From positions 124,001 to 188,000 of the forward strand of contig NZ_CP107052.1 in NCBI RefSeq assembly GCF_025736875.1: DNA of 64,000 nt, written 5' to 3'. Made by a program: the position numbers and the translations under genes. The DNA comes from Candidatus Kirkpatrickella diaphorinae (GTDB lineage Bacteria > Pseudomonadota > Alphaproteobacteria > Acetobacterales > Acetobacteraceae). Below the pieces are notes generated by a model. It worked only from the letters and a program-made list of their open reading frames with translations. It did not search any database and was not told the origin of the DNA. Positions 36,533 to 46,827 of this stretch are shown one piece after another (position 1 is the stretch's first letter; each line of letters starts with the position of its first letter).

Positions 36533-37960
36533 TTGCAGATTCTGGGACTTTTCAGGACCGCGACATTCAGACTGACGCTCGCCGTCGTCTTTACCGTCGT
36601 CGCAGGTGTCGCGAGCAACCTGACCTTTTTCTACCTGCGGTTTGTCAGTTCGGAGATTATTTACCTCCAGAACGTTCTGCGGCGTGAGGCTTTCATGATC
36701 GCCCAGCGCCCGGAACAGACAATCGTGCAGGTGCTTGAGGGTATCAATGGCAGCAAAATCCACCTGACACTCGATTGCGTCGGGCTTTTTGACCGTGACT
36801 TGAGCTATATCGCGGGAGATCTCCCATCCTGGCCCGACGGGTTGCGGATTGAAGATGATGTCCAACAGCTTAATTACGCGCTTCCCTTACGCCCGCGTTA
36901 TAATTACCTGTTTCTGACAGCACGCCTCCCTTCACGCCATGTGCTTGTTTTTGCGATATCGCAGCGGCGTCTTGATAGTCTGCGCAATTCCCTTCTGCAC
37001 ACGATGGTTTACTCCCTCCTGCCACTCATCGCCTTTGCGCTATGTGTCGGGATCTATCTTAGTCACCGCACATTATCCCGGGTGGGCGGCCTTAATGAGG
37101 CGATTGAGCGCATTATGGAGGGGGACCTGTCCGGCCGATTACCCGCAGGCCGGTCCCGCGATGATCTCGAGCGCCTGGCGGGTTCCGTCAATCGGATGCT
37201 GGACCGCATTGAGTATCTGATGGTTGAAATTCGCAATGTCGGGAATGACATCGCGCATGACCTCAGAACCCCGCTTTCCCGTATGCGGGTGCGGCTTGAG
37301 CGCGCCTTGAATGGAGAGCGCAACGCGGCTGACCTGCATGAGGTTATCGAGAAGGCGACGCAGGATCTCGATCAATGCTTTTCCACCATTACCGCGATCC
37401 TGCGCATTGCGGAACTTGAGGACGGACGGCGCAAAGCGGGCTTCGCGACGCATGATCTCCGGATTATCGTGGCGGATATGGTCGAGCTTTATGAGCCGAT
37501 TGCCGAGACCCACCAGCTCACATTGATTGACAAGTCATCACGGGGTGACCCGCTGCCGATCAATTGCGACCGGGACCTGTTGATTGAGGTCATGGCCAAT
37601 CTTCTCGATAACGCCATCAAATTCACGCCCGCTGGTGGTCATATTGAGGCAGCGGCCTATCGAGAGGGCAATCAGATCGTGCTGCGTATCGCGGATACCG
37701 GCATCGGCATCCCGGAATCCGAGCGCAAGGCGGTGATCGGGCGTTTCTACCGTTCGGATAAAAGCCGCCATATCCCGGGGAGTGGCCTCGGGCTCAGCCT
37801 GGTCATGGCAATCCTCCGCCTGCATGGAACCTCGCTTGAAATCTCGTCTTATCGGGAGGGGACGGCCAATCCCGGCGCTGTTTTCCAGATGTTTTTCGCG
37901 ATGCATCAGGAGGAGGAGACCGACTCATTGCTTTCAGAACCCCTGCCCGAAACCCTCTGA
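36533..37960 (+). CDS. Sensor histidine kinase
   Basis: A 475-residue inner-membrane kinase. It has two transmembrane segments (about 13-36 and 160-182) flanking a periplasmic sensor, a HAMP linker, a dimerisation helix with His242 in AHDLRTPLSRMRVR, and an ATPase domain with NLLDNAIKFTP, DTGIGIPESER and GSGLGLSLV. Start is a TTG two bases after the regulator stop; a later start is possible. It is likely to control the regulator and through it the RND efflux genes. Confidence 0.92.
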   Translation: MQILGLFRTATFRLTLAVVFTVVAGVASNLTFFYLRFVSSEIIYLQNVLRREAFMIAQRPEQTIVQVLEGINGSKIHLTLDCVGLFDRDLSYIAGDLPSWPDGLRIEDDVQQLNYALPLRPRYNYLFLTARLPSRHVLVFAISQRRLDSLRNSLLHTMVYSLLPLIAFALCVGIYLSHRTLSRVGGLNEAIERIMEGDLSGRLPAGRSRDDLERLAGSVNRMLDRIEYLMVEIRNVGNDIAHDLRTPLSRMRVRLERALNGERNAADLHEVIEKATQDLDQCFSTITAILRIAELEDGRRKAGFATHDLRIIVADMVELYEPIAETHQLTLIDKSSRGDPLPINCDRDLLIEVMANLLDNAIKFTPAGGHIEAAAYREGNQIVLRIADTGIGIPESERKAVIGRFYRSDKSRHIPGSGLGLSLVMAILRLHGTSLEISSYREGTANPGAVFQMFFAMHQEEETDSLLSEPLPETL

Positions 37961-38115
37961 ATCGCCGACGGGCTTCGTCATAACCAACCGATTTTCAAGC
38001 CAGACCGGGCGGAAACCTGACCATAGTTTCATGTGGCGCGGTGTGGAGTCGATGCGTCGAAACGTGATAAAGCTGCGTTTCGCCCGCATACGCCCTCGAT
38101 TTTCGGACCGTCTGG

Positions 38116-41100
38116 ATGAATAAAGTTGTCATCACCGCGCTGCGGCGCCCCTATAGTTTTGTCGTCCTTTCCGTTCTGATTGTCATTTTCGGCGTGCGCG
38201 CGGCGGTCACGACGCCGACGGATGTTTTCCCGAGCATCAAAATCCCCGTTGTGGCCGTCATCTGGTCCTATCTTGGCCTGATGCCGGAGGATATGTCGGG
38301 CCGGATCGTCTATTATTATGAGCGCGCCCTGACCACGACGGTCAATAATATCGAGCATATTGAGAGTGGCTCTTTCTACGGGCGCGGCATCGTCAAGGTG
38401 TTCTTTCAGCCTGGCGCAAACGTTTCAACGGCGCAGACCCAGATCACCTCTGTCTCCCAGACGATCATCAAGCAATTGCCGCAAGGGGCGACGCCGCCGC
38501 TGATCCTTGCTTATGACGCGTCCTCCGTCCCCGTCCTGACCCTTCAAATCAATTCGGAAACGATGAATGGTGCGGACCTTTATAATATGGCGTCCAACCT
38601 GATCCGCCCGCAATTGGTTTCGATACCGGGCGTGGCCATTCCCGCACCCTATGGGGGCCTTGCGCCCTATATCACCGTGGACATCGTGCCATCCAAGCTC
38701 ATGGCGCATAATCTTTCCGCGGTTGATGTCGGGAATGCCCTTAATAAGCAGAATATCGTGCTCCCCGCAGGTGATCAGCGTATCGGCCCCTACGATTATA
38801 TGGTCGAGACAAATGCCCAGCCGAAAGAGATCGAGGCTTTTAATAACCTCCCTCTCAAACAGGTCGGGAATGCCGTTGTCTATCTGCGCGATGTCGCCAA
38901 TGTGCATCCGGGCGGGCCGCCCCAAACCAATATGGTACTCGTCAAAGGGCGGCAATCCGTCATGATGGTCATCATGAAAAGTGGTGACGCCTCGACGCTT
39001 TCCGTCGTGTCGGGGGTGAAAAAACTTCTGCCGCAGATTTCGGAGTCCCTCCCCAAGGGGACGAAAATCAAAATCCTGACGGATGCCTCGAAATTCGTGA
39101 AAGATTCCGTCGAGGATGTCGTGCGCGAGATGGTGATCGCCGCGCTTCTGACCAGCCTGGCTGTGATGCTTTTCCTCGGCTCATGGCGCTCCACCCTGAT
39201 TGTCTCAACCTCCATCCCGCTGGCCATCCTGTCATCACTGATCTTTCTGCAAATCTCGGGGCAATCCATCAATGTGATGACGTTGGGCGGGCTGGCCCTC
39301 GCTGTCGGCATCCTTGTCGATGACGCGACCGTCATGGTTGAGAATATCGACGCGCATCTGGAAATGGGGAAGGATCTGGAAATCGCGATTATCGACGCGG
39401 CCAATCAGATCGTGATCCCGACCTTTGTCTCCACGACCTGTATCTGCATTGTCTGGTTCCCCCTTTTTGAACTGACAGGGGTGGCGGGGTGGCTCTTCAT
39501 GCCAATGGCGGAAGCGATCATTTACGCGATCGCAGCCTCCTTCATTTTATCCCGAACACTCGTGCCGACCATGGCGAAATATCTGCTGGCCGGACATGAT
39601 AAGGCGCAGGAGCACCCGGCGGACCATCACACGGCCGGGTTCTTCACACGGTTTCAGATGCGTTTCGAGACGGGTTTCAAAGATTTCCGCGACCGTTATG
39701 AGGTGCTTCTCGGCCATCTGATCGCGGCGCGGCGGCTCTTCATCCCTTCCTTCCTCGCTGTCTCCGTGGCGTCGATGGGGCTTTATCTCTTTGTCGGGCG
39801 TGACTTCTTTCCCGAAATCAAATCGGGGACATTGCAGCTCCATATGCGCGCACCCATCGGCACACGGTTGGAGGAATCCGGGAAAATTGCTTCGCTTGTC
39901 GAAAAGAAAATGCATGAGGTTCTCCCCGGAAAAATCAGCTCTGTCCTGAGCAATTGCGGCCTGCCCTTTTCCCAGATGAACCAGGCTTTCATCCCGTCAC
40001 CGACTTTAGGCGCCGAGGATTGCGATATCACCGTGTCCCTGAAAAATGATGAGAGCCCGATCGCAACCTACCGCCAGGAATTGCGCGCGGCCTTGTTGGA
40101 TGCGTTCCCGGGGACGCAATTCACCTTCCAGCCTGCCGATCTGACCGCGAAAATCCTTAATTTCGGGTTGCCTGCGCCGATTGATGTGCAGGTGGTGGGG
40201 CGTGACCTGTTCGGAAATTACGAGTTTGCCAAAAAGCTGAAGAAGAAGCTGCTGACTGTCCCCGGCCTGGCGGATCTCTCCATCCAGCAACCCATGACAA
40301 AGCCCACCATACGTGTGGCCGCCCAGCGAAGTTACGCCATGGGGACAGGCATCACGGAAGAGAATGTGGCGCGTAACGAACTTGTCGCGCTTTCAGGCAG
40401 TGCGCAGGTGGGGCAGGTTTACTGGCTGAGTCCACAGGGGATCGCGCGCCTGATCGATGTGCAGGTGCCCGCAACCTATCTGCAAACCATGAATGATCTT
40501 GAGACTTTGCCGATCGATAAAGGGGATGGCAATCCTGAAAACAAGCCACCCCAATTGCTCGGTGCGCTGTCAAAAATCAGCGTGACGGGCACGCCGGCGC
40601 AGGTTTCGCATTATAATATCATTCCGGTATTTGATATTTACGGCTCCAACGAAGGGCTGGATCTCGGCAATGTCGTGGATGGGGTCAAAAAAGTGACAGA
40701 TTCCATGCGGTCTCAATTACCGCGCGGTTCCCACATTGTGGTGCGGGGACAGGCTGTGACGATGGTCGAGGCTTACGGGCAGCTGATCATCGGGCTCATT
40801 CTTTCTGTCGTGCTGGTTTATCTCGTGATCGTCGTCAATTTCCAATCCTGGCTTGACCCTTTCGTCATCATCACGGCTTTGCCAGGCGCGCTGGCCGGAA
40901 TTGCATGGAGCCTGTTCCTGACGCATACATCCCTTTCCGTTCCGGCCCTGACGGGGGCCATTATGTGTATGGGCACATCGACGGCCAATGCCATCCTCGT
41001 CGTCGCCTTCGCGCGGGAACGGCTTGAAATCCACGGAGACGCCCTCAAAGCCGCGCTGGAGGCCGGGTATGAGCGGATACGCCCGGTTATCATGACGGCG

Positions 41101-41286
41101 CTTGCCATGATTGTCGGCATGATCCCGATGTCAATGAGCAACTCGGATAATGCGCCGATTGGTAAAGCTGTGATTGGCGGGCTGTTGGTGGCGACAATCG
41201 CGACGCTGCTTTTCGTGCCCTGTGTTTTTGCCATGGTCCATCATCGCCGGACGGACCCCACCCCGGCTGAAGGAGTGCGGACATGA
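38116..41286 (+). CDS. RND efflux transporter, HAE-type permease
   Basis: A 1056-residue inner-membrane proton antiporter with 12 predicted helices and two large periplasmic loops. Recognisable regions include the N-terminal ALRRPYSFVVLSVLIVIFG, and helix IV GLALAVGILVDDATVMVEN with the two adjacent acidic residues of the proton relay. A second repeat carries GAIMCMGTSTANAILVV. It is the first gene of an operon with the periplasmic adaptor and outer-membrane channel, overlapping the former by four bases. Substrate unknown. The upstream two-component pair is a plausible regulator. Confidence 0.95.
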   Translation: MNKVVITALRRPYSFVVLSVLIVIFGVRAAVTTPTDVFPSIKIPVVAVIWSYLGLMPEDMSGRIVYYYERALTTTVNNIEHIESGSFYGRGIVKVFFQPGANVSTAQTQITSVSQTIIKQLPQGATPPLILAYDASSVPVLTLQINSETMNGADLYNMASNLIRPQLVSIPGVAIPAPYGGLAPYITVDIVPSKLMAHNLSAVDVGNALNKQNIVLPAGDQRIGPYDYMVETNAQPKEIEAFNNLPLKQVGNAVVYLRDVANVHPGGPPQTNMVLVKGRQSVMMVIMKSGDASTLSVVSGVKKLLPQISESLPKGTKIKILTDASKFVKDSVEDVVREMVIAALLTSLAVMLFLGSWRSTLIVSTSIPLAILSSLIFLQISGQSINVMTLGGLALAVGILVDDATVMVENIDAHLEMGKDLEIAIIDAANQIVIPTFVSTTCICIVWFPLFELTGVAGWLFMPMAEAIIYAIAASFILSRTLVPTMAKYLLAGHDKAQEHPADHHTAGFFTRFQMRFETGFKDFRDRYEVLLGHLIAARRLFIPSFLAVSVASMGLYLFVGRDFFPEIKSGTLQLHMRAPIGTRLEESGKIASLVEKKMHEVLPGKISSVLSNCGLPFSQMNQAFIPSPTLGAEDCDITVSLKNDESPIATYRQELRAALLDAFPGTQFTFQPADLTAKILNFGLPAPIDVQVVGRDLFGNYEFAKKLKKKLLTVPGLADLSIQQPMTKPTIRVAAQRSYAMGTGITEENVARNELVALSGSAQVGQVYWLSPQGIARLIDVQVPATYLQTMNDLETLPIDKGDGNPENKPPQLLGALSKISVTGTPAQVSHYNIIPVFDIYGSNEGLDLGNVVDGVKKVTDSMRSQLPRGSHIVVRGQAVTMVEAYGQLIIGLILSVVLVYLVIVVNFQSWLDPFVIITALPGALAGIAWSLFLTHTSLSVPALTGAIMCMGTSTANAILVVAFARERLEIHGDALKAALEAGYERIRPVIMTALAMIVGMIPMSMSNSDNAPIGKAVIGGLLVATIATLLFVPCVFAMVHHRRTDPTPAEGVRT

Positions 41287-42554
41287 AGCTGGCCCATAAT
41301 ATCACGCTTCAACGAAAGCAGATCCTGATGCTGGTGGGGGCGGCGGCGCTGTTGATCGCGCTGATCGGCTTTATTGAACGGCATTTCCACTATCGAGCCC
41401 TGCGCAAAGAGGTGGAGGATCTGGCGCGTGTCCGCGTCACCATCATCCATGCCGAACCGGCACCGAAGGAACGCCGGCTTGACCTGCCCGCCAATCTGGC
41501 CGCGTGGTACCAGGCGCCGATTTATGCGCAGGTCTCGGGCTACGTGAAAATGTGGTATAAGGATTATGGCGCGCACGTTAAAACGGGTGACATCCTTGCG
41601 GAAATCAGCACCCCAAGCCTTGATGCGCAATATGAGGCCGCAAAGGCCAATTACGAAGTCGTGGCCGCGCAATATCGATTGGCCGTCATCACCGCCGAAC
41701 GCTGGGCGGCGCTGCGTAACACGCAGGCTGTTTCTCGGCAGGAGGTTGATGTCCAGGCGGCGAATGCGGCCGCAAAAAAGGCGCAGGTGGATCAGGCGCG
41801 CCATGAGGTTGAGCGCTTCGAGGCGCTGGAGAATTTCAAGAAAATTGTCGCCCCTTTTGATGGGATTGTCACGTCACGGCGCGTCAATGTCGGTGATTAC
41901 GTCAATGAGGGCAGTGGTGACCTTAATGCGCGTGGCGGGGCGTCGGAGCTTTTCACGGTTGCGGATATTCATCGCATCCGCGTCTTTGTTTCCATCCCCC
42001 AGGGATATGCCTCGATCATCTCGGACAAGCTCTCAGCGAAAATCACCGTGCCGCAATATCCGGGTCGGAAGTTCACGGCGTCTTATCTCGCCACGGCGCA
42101 GGCATTCTCACCCGCGACGCGCACGGTCGTGACGGAGCTGGCGCTGGACAATACCGACCATATTTTATGGCCGGACTCATACGCGACAGCGCATTTCATC
42201 GTGCCGGGAACGCCGGATATCCTGATCATCCCGGTCAATGCGTTGATTTTCCGGGCGCAGGGGACGCAGGTTGCGACGGTGGTGGATCATCACATCCATC
42301 TTGTCAGCGTCGAGACCGGAATCAATTACGGCATGACGATCCAGATTATCGACGGCATCAAGCCAGGTGATGACATTGTCGGCAACCCCACCGCCGATAT
42401 GATGGAGGGGGATGAGGTCAAGATTGTCCCCACCACGAAGGGTTATAATGACAAGGCCGCGCAATCCGCCGTCCCGCCGAACCATCCGGTCGCGCCCGTG
42501 CAGGTGCTGCCGGACCGCGCAGCGCCGGAACATGTGGGTGCAATCCGCAAATGA
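41283..42554 (+). CDS. RND efflux periplasmic adaptor (HlyD/MFP family)
   Basis: A 423-residue membrane-fusion protein: one N-terminal anchor (MLVGAAALLIALIGF), a barrel-sandwich half motif VSGYVKMWYKDYGAHVKTGD, a hairpin of coiled coil, and the second half motif IVAPFDGIVTSRRVNVGDYV. It connects the RND pump with the outer-membrane factor. Stop and next start overlap as ATGA. Confidence 0.94.
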   Translation: MKLAHNITLQRKQILMLVGAAALLIALIGFIERHFHYRALRKEVEDLARVRVTIIHAEPAPKERRLDLPANLAAWYQAPIYAQVSGYVKMWYKDYGAHVKTGDILAEISTPSLDAQYEAAKANYEVVAAQYRLAVITAERWAALRNTQAVSRQEVDVQAANAAAKKAQVDQARHEVERFEALENFKKIVAPFDGIVTSRRVNVGDYVNEGSGDLNARGGASELFTVADIHRIRVFVSIPQGYASIISDKLSAKITVPQYPGRKFTASYLATAQAFSPATRTVVTELALDNTDHILWPDSYATAHFIVPGTPDILIIPVNALIFRAQGTQVATVVDHHIHLVSVETGINYGMTIQIIDGIKPGDDIVGNPTADMMEGDEVKIVPTTKGYNDKAAQSAVPPNHPVAPVQVLPDRAAPEHVGAIRK

Positions 42555-44140
42555 CGCGCGTCTGGAGTCAGAAACATGGGGAAAAACGGTGCCCTGCGCG
42601 GCGATCACTTTCAGCGCTCCTTCTTCTGCTGGCGGGGTGTGATCTCGCGCCGCATTATCAGCCGCCCCATTATATTTACCCGAATGGCTGGAAAGGTCAG
42701 GGCGTGCTGGAAGATGCGCACCCGAATGATGCGGCTTCCCGCGGGACATGGTGGGCGGTTTTCAAAGACCCCGAGTTGAATCGTCTTGAGACGCTGCTGG
42801 CGGAAAATAACCCGGACCTTCAGGCACAGGCTGAAATTTTCACGCAGGCCCGCGATGTCGCCCGGGAGGCGGAGGCCCAGTTATACCCGCAGGCCGGTGC
42901 GACAGGCGGGATGAGCAATAATCGCGCTTCCCGGACGCGGTTATGGCGCACGCAATCCAGTGCCTCACCCATCTACATGTCCAACGTCTTTTATAGCGGC
43001 GCCGCAACGTGGGAGCCGGATTTCTTCAATCAGATCCGCAATACCGAGCGCGGCCAGCGCAACCTGGCGCAGGCGGCGGCGGCGGATTACGCCAATCTGC
43101 GGCTGATGTTACAGGCTGAACTGGCCTCTACTTATATCGGCCTTCGCCGGTTGGATGCCCAGATCGCGGTCTATCGTGATTCCATCACCTATTTTGAGGC
43201 CGCCGTTAAAATCACGCGCCTGCGTCAGGCAGGGGCGATAGCCGCCGGGCTGGATGTGTCACGGGCTGAAAATCAGCTCCACAGCACCATTGCGGCGCTG
43301 GAAGGGGTGCAGGCGCAGCGCGAGGTGCTGGAACATGCGATCGCCGTGCTCGTCAACCGCGCGCCCGCCGCCTTCAGCATTGCCGAACGCAAGCGCGACG
43401 TCGTGCTGCCTTATGACACGGTGCGCGTGCCGCAGGGCCTGCCATCGCAGCTCCTTGAACGTCGCCCGGATATCGCCGCGGCGGAGCGACGCCTGTCATC
43501 CGCCAGCCATGCGATCGGTGTGGCGCGCGCCGCCTTCTACCCGGTCGTGACGTTCAGCCTGAGTGGCGGGTTTGAAAATAACGGCTTCAGCCTCGGCAAT
43601 CTCGCAAACTCCATGTGGTCATATGGCGTGCAGGCGGTAGAACCGGCCTTCACGGGCGGCCTGCGTCGGGCCGCCTTGCAGCAGGCCTGGGCGCAATATC
43701 GCCAATATGCGGACGCCTATCGCGGCACCATCCTCTCCGCCTTTCAGGATGTTGAGGATGGTCTCTCCCAGACGCGTCTTTATGACCGCCAGACAAAACA
43801 GCAATATGAGGCGGTTTCCGCGGCTTTGCGCACGCAGCGCATGACGATGGCGCTTTATACGGGCGGTCTGACCAATTACCTTGATGTTGTGGTGGCGCAG
43901 CAGGCCGCACTCACAGCCCGGATCGCCGCCGTGCAGGCGCAGACAGTGCAGCTTCAGGCCACTGTGCGGCTCATCCGCGCCCTGGGTGGTGGCTGGACGC
44001 GGCAGAGCCTGCCGACAATGAAGCAGATCGACCCGATCCATCCCCTGCAATATGAGGGGCTGCATCAGGCCCTGCCGGTCAATGACGTCAGGGAAGGGGC
44101 CAATCCCGCATCATCCGACCTGACCGGAAAAGGGTCATAA
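42551..44140 (+). CDS. Outer-membrane efflux lipoprotein (NodT/OprM-like)
   Basis: A 529-residue trimeric tunnel protein. The signal SLSALLLLLAGCDLAP has a lipobox cysteine (about residue 30), followed by GTWWAVFKDPELN, the usual NodT start. Long coiled-coil segments and LLERRPDIAAAERRLSSASH are the family signature. The last 30 residues are polar. It completes the tripartite RND system. Confidence 0.95.
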   Translation: MTRVWSQKHGEKRCPARRSLSALLLLLAGCDLAPHYQPPHYIYPNGWKGQGVLEDAHPNDAASRGTWWAVFKDPELNRLETLLAENNPDLQAQAEIFTQARDVAREAEAQLYPQAGATGGMSNNRASRTRLWRTQSSASPIYMSNVFYSGAATWEPDFFNQIRNTERGQRNLAQAAAADYANLRLMLQAELASTYIGLRRLDAQIAVYRDSITYFEAAVKITRLRQAGAIAAGLDVSRAENQLHSTIAALEGVQAQREVLEHAIAVLVNRAPAAFSIAERKRDVVLPYDTVRVPQGLPSQLLERRPDIAAAERRLSSASHAIGVARAAFYPVVTFSLSGGFENNGFSLGNLANSMWSYGVQAVEPAFTGGLRRAALQQAWAQYRQYADAYRGTILSAFQDVEDGLSQTRLYDRQTKQQYEAVSAALRTQRMTMALYTGGLTNYLDVVVAQQAALTARIAAVQAQTVQLQATVRLIRALGGGWTRQSLPTMKQIDPIHPLQYEGLHQALPVNDVREGANPASSDLTGKGS

Positions 44141-44232
44141 CCCGGTTGCTTCACCCGGTGCGCGGCGTGCCCGCCGACGCTCGGAAAAGCTTAACCGGGC
44201 GGAGTGAATGATGATGTTGGGACATATTTCAC

Positions 44233-44261
44233 TTGACATGCCGCCCTCTAAAAGGATACGG
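44233..44261 (+). promoter_or_regulatory. Sigma-70-type promoter for rplK-rplA
   Basis: A perfect -35 TTGACA (44233-44238) is followed after 17 bases by ATACGG (44256-44261), a weak -10. It sits about 100 bases before the rplK start, leaving a leader that could carry the L1-binding site of this autoregulated operon. There is no other good match before rplK. Confidence 0.5.
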
Positions 44262-44361
44262 GGCGCCACTTAGCGAAACGCGGGAGAGGCCGGGACATGC
44301 TGCGAGGCATGACGGATTCGATTGTACCGCGGTTCGGGTCAACGATAAAGGAGTCCCGGAT

Positions 44362-44796
44362 ATGGCCAAAAAAATTGTTGGCTACATCAAACTGCAAATC
44401 CCCGCGGGTAAGGCAAATCCATCCCCGCCAGTGGGCCCGGCGCTGGGTCAGCGCGGCCTTAACATCATGCAGTTCTGCAAAGAATTCAACGCGAAGACAC
44501 AGGGGCTTGAGCCCGGTATGCCGATCCCGGTCGTGATCACGGCCTATGCGGATCGCACATTCAGCTTCATCACAAAAACACCGCCGAACACGTTTTTTCT
44601 GCTGAAAGCCGCGAAACTGTCCAAGGGCAGCCAGACAGTTGGCAAGGCGGCATCTGTCGGCAAGGTGACGACCGCGCAACTGCGTGAGATCGCCGAAACG
44701 AAATTTAAAGACATGAATGCGCATGACATTGATGGCGCCGTGCGTATGCTCGCCGGTTCTGCCCGTTCAATGGGCCTTGATGTGGTGGAGGGCTGA
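44362..44796 (+). CDS. rplK: 50S ribosomal protein L11
   Basis: The 144-residue L11 of the stalk base, which binds the GTPase centre of 23S rRNA and is needed for the stringent response. It begins [16 protein letters not shown], with [19 protein letters not shown] and the C-terminal rRNA-binding [25 protein letters not shown] lies upstream. The usual secE-nusG pair is not upstream; an RND operon is. Confidence 0.99.
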   Translation: MAKKIVGYIKLQIPAGKANPSPPVGPALGQRGLNIMQFCKEFNAKTQGLEPGMPIPVVITAYADRTFSFITKTPPNTFFLLKAAKLSKGSQTVGKAASVGKVTTAQLREIAETKFKDMNAHDIDGAVRMLAGSARSMGLDVVEG

Positions 44797-44800
44797 GAAG

Positions 44801-45487
44801 ATGGCCAAGAATAAACGTCTCGTCGCCGCCAGGGGCGCTGTGGATCGCGCGCGTGCCTATTCGATCGAGGAAGCGGTTTCGCTGATCAAGACCAACGCCA
44901 AAGCCAAATTTGACGAGACTATTGAAGTCTCACTGAATCTCGGCATTGACCCGCGTCATGCCGACCAGATGGTGCGCGGGCTGATCTCCCTGCCGAATGG
45001 CACGGGCAAGACTCTGCGCGTCGGTGTTTTCGCACGTGGCCCGAAAGCGGAGGAGGCGAAAGCCGCCGGTGCTGAAGTGGTCGGCGCTGAAGACCTCGCT
45101 GAAAAAGTCCAGAATGGCGAAATTGAATTTGACCGCTGCATTGCCACGCCGGACATGATGGCGCTGGTGGGGCGTCTGGGTAAGGTGCTCGGGCCGCGCG
45201 GCCTGATGCCGAACCCCCGTCTCGGCACCGTGACGATGGACGTCAAAGGCGCCGTCACGGCGGCCAAATCCGGCCAGGTTGAATATCGCGCTGAAAAAGC
45301 CGGTATCGTGCATGCGGGCGTGGGTAAAGCGTCGTTTGAGGCCGAGAAACTGGTCGAGAACATTAAAGCGCTTGTGGACGCGGTGCAGAAGGCACGCCCG
45401 ACCGGCGCGAAAGGCACTTATCTGAAGAAAGCGGCGGTCTCATCAACAATGGGGCCGGGTGTGCGCGTGGATATCGCGTCACTGTAA
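44801..45487 (+). CDS. rplA: 50S ribosomal protein L1
   Basis: The 228-residue L1 of the mobile L1 stalk; it also represses its own operon by binding the mRNA leader. Signature segments are [35 protein letters not shown] and VDIASL at the C terminus. It starts four bases after rplK. Confidence 0.99.
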   Translation: MAKNKRLVAARGAVDRARAYSIEEAVSLIKTNAKAKFDETIEVSLNLGIDPRHADQMVRGLISLPNGTGKTLRVGVFARGPKAEEAKAAGAEVVGAEDLAEKVQNGEIEFDRCIATPDMMALVGRLGKVLGPRGLMPNPRLGTVTMDVKGAVTAAKSGQVEYRAEKAGIVHAGVGKASFEAEKLVENIKALVDAVQKARPTGAKGTYLKKAAVSSTMGPGVRVDIASL

Positions 45488-45771
45488 CAGCTTTTACGAA
45501 ATTGATGCCTGCCGGGAAGCCGGGAGGTATCAAGGGTGTGGCTCATGTCGCACCCATCCTGTCCAAGACCGCACGTGCCCTTCGGGGCTTAAAGGGCATA
45601 TGCCTCCGCGCGACAGACGGTTTGCCGGATTTGGCGTAATTTCGGTTACGCATGCACTGGCCTTCCTGACGACGGACAGGCGAGCGGTGGTGACACGCTG
45701 CTTCGGCAGGGTGAAGCCGCCAGGGGTAACCAGGCTGCATGAGTATCATGCAGCTGACGAGGAGACAGCAA
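45488..45771 (+). promoter_or_regulatory. Candidate L10-binding leader before rplJ
   Basis: The 280-base gap between rplA and rplJ has no gene but several GC-rich inverted segments, for example around the CGTGCCCTTCGGGGC hairpin and GCTTCGGC near 45700. This is the position where the L10(L12)4 complex binds and represses rplJL in other bacteria. A promoter for rplJL may also lie here. I assign it by position; I have not folded it. Confidence 0.45.
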
Positions 45772-46287
45772 TTGGACCGTCAGGAAAAGCGGGCCTTCGT
45801 CGCATTCCTCGCCGAGGTGTTTGCCAGCACATCCATCGTGATCGTCACCGAAAATAAAGGTTTGACGGTTGCTGATGTGACGGAGCTGCGCAGGCGCATC
45901 CGTGCGACGGGGTCGACTTATAAGGTTGCTAAAAATCGACTGGTCAGTCGAGCTCTGGAAGGGACCCAATTCGACGGTATCGCGCCGTTGCTTAAAGGAC
46001 CGACCGCCCTGTCATGGGGTGCGGATCCGGCGGCGATGGCAAAGGTGCTTGTTGAGTTCGCCAAAACGAATGAGAACCTGGTTGTTCTGGGTGGTGCGCT
46101 TGGAAGCCAGACGCTTGATGCGTCCGGTGTCAAGGCACTGGCTGAGCTGCCATCTCTGGACGAGCTGCGTGCAAAACTGGTGGGTATGCTCAATACCCCC
46201 GCCACGCGGATCGCCGGTGCTGTCCAGGCTCCGGCCGGACAGCTTGCTCGTGTTTTTGGCGCCTATTCCAAAAGCGAGGCTGCCTAG
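45772..46287 (+). CDS. rplJ: 50S ribosomal protein L10
   Basis: L10 anchors L7/L12 dimers to the ribosome. The start is best placed at TTG 45772, reading MDRQEKRAFVAFLAEVF, because GAGGAG lies 7 bases upstream and alphaproteobacterial L10 begins this way; an in-frame ATG at 45739 would add 11 residues and swallow the ribosome-binding site. RATGSTYKVAKNRL and the C-terminal L7/L12-binding helix are present. Length is 171 residues. Confidence 0.96.
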   Translation: MDRQEKRAFVAFLAEVFASTSIVIVTENKGLTVADVTELRRRIRATGSTYKVAKNRLVSRALEGTQFDGIAPLLKGPTALSWGADPAAMAKVLVEFAKTNENLVVLGGALGSQTLDASGVKALAELPSLDELRAKLVGMLNTPATRIAGAVQAPAGQLARVFGAYSKSEAA

Positions 46288-46313
46288 TCTTGTCATCTAG
46301 CGCAATTTCATCT

Positions 46314-46330
46314 CCTGCCCGAAGGGCGGG
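46314..46330 (+). promoter_or_regulatory. Hairpin between rplJ and rplL
   Basis: CCTGCCC-GAA-GGGCGGG makes a 7-bp stem with a GAA loop, 51 bases ahead of rplL, followed by GTTT. It may be an attenuator, processing site or translational element that allows the higher output of L7/L12. Confidence 0.45.
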
Positions 46331-46381
46331 GTTTGGGATTGCATCGTTTAAACCAGTGCATTTATAGTGGGACCATTCATC

Positions 46382-46768
46382 ATGGCCGATCTTAACAAAA
46401 TTGTCGAAGAACTCTCAACTCTGACCGTTCTTGAAGCGGCAGAACTCTCCAAACTCCTTGAGGAGAAATGGGGCGTTTCTGCAGCGGCGCCGGTTGCTGT
46501 TGCAGCGCCTGCTGCTGGCGGTGCGGCTGCCGCGCCTGCTGAAGAGCAGACAGAGTTCAATGTTCTCATCACCGACCCGGGTGCAACCGCGATCAACGTG
46601 ATCAAGGAAGTCCGCGCCATCACGCAGCTTGGCCTGAAAGAAGCCAAACAGCTCGTTGATGACAGCAAAGCCGCGCCGAAAGCCGTCAAGGAAGGCGTCA
46701 GCAAGGACGAGGCTGACAAGCTTAAAGCCCAGCTTGAGAAAGCCGGCGCCAAGGTCGAGATTAAGTAA
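46382..46768 (+). CDS. rplL: 50S ribosomal protein L7/L12
   Basis: A 128-residue stalk protein that recruits translation GTPases. It has an N-terminal dimer helix ([20 protein letters not shown]), an Ala/Pro-rich hinge (about 38-60) and the factor-binding domain with [17 protein letters not shown]. The internal ATG at 46382 follows GGGACC and gives the standard N terminus. Confidence 0.99.
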   Translation: MADLNKIVEELSTLTVLEAAELSKLLEEKWGVSAAAPVAVAAPAAGGAAAAPAEEQTEFNVLITDPGATAINVIKEVRAITQLGLKEAKQLVDDSKAAPKAVKEGVSKDEADKLKAQLEKAGAKVEIK

Positions 46769-46827
46769 GCGTGACAGAGGCTTCAGGCGTCCCTCAGGCG
46801 CCCGTCGCTTCTTCAGTTTAGCGAGGA

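Noticed and set aside
45739-45771. ATG at 45739 as the rplJ start
   Set aside because: GAGGAG lies inside this extension at the right distance from TTG 45772, and the shorter protein matches the usual L10 N terminus.
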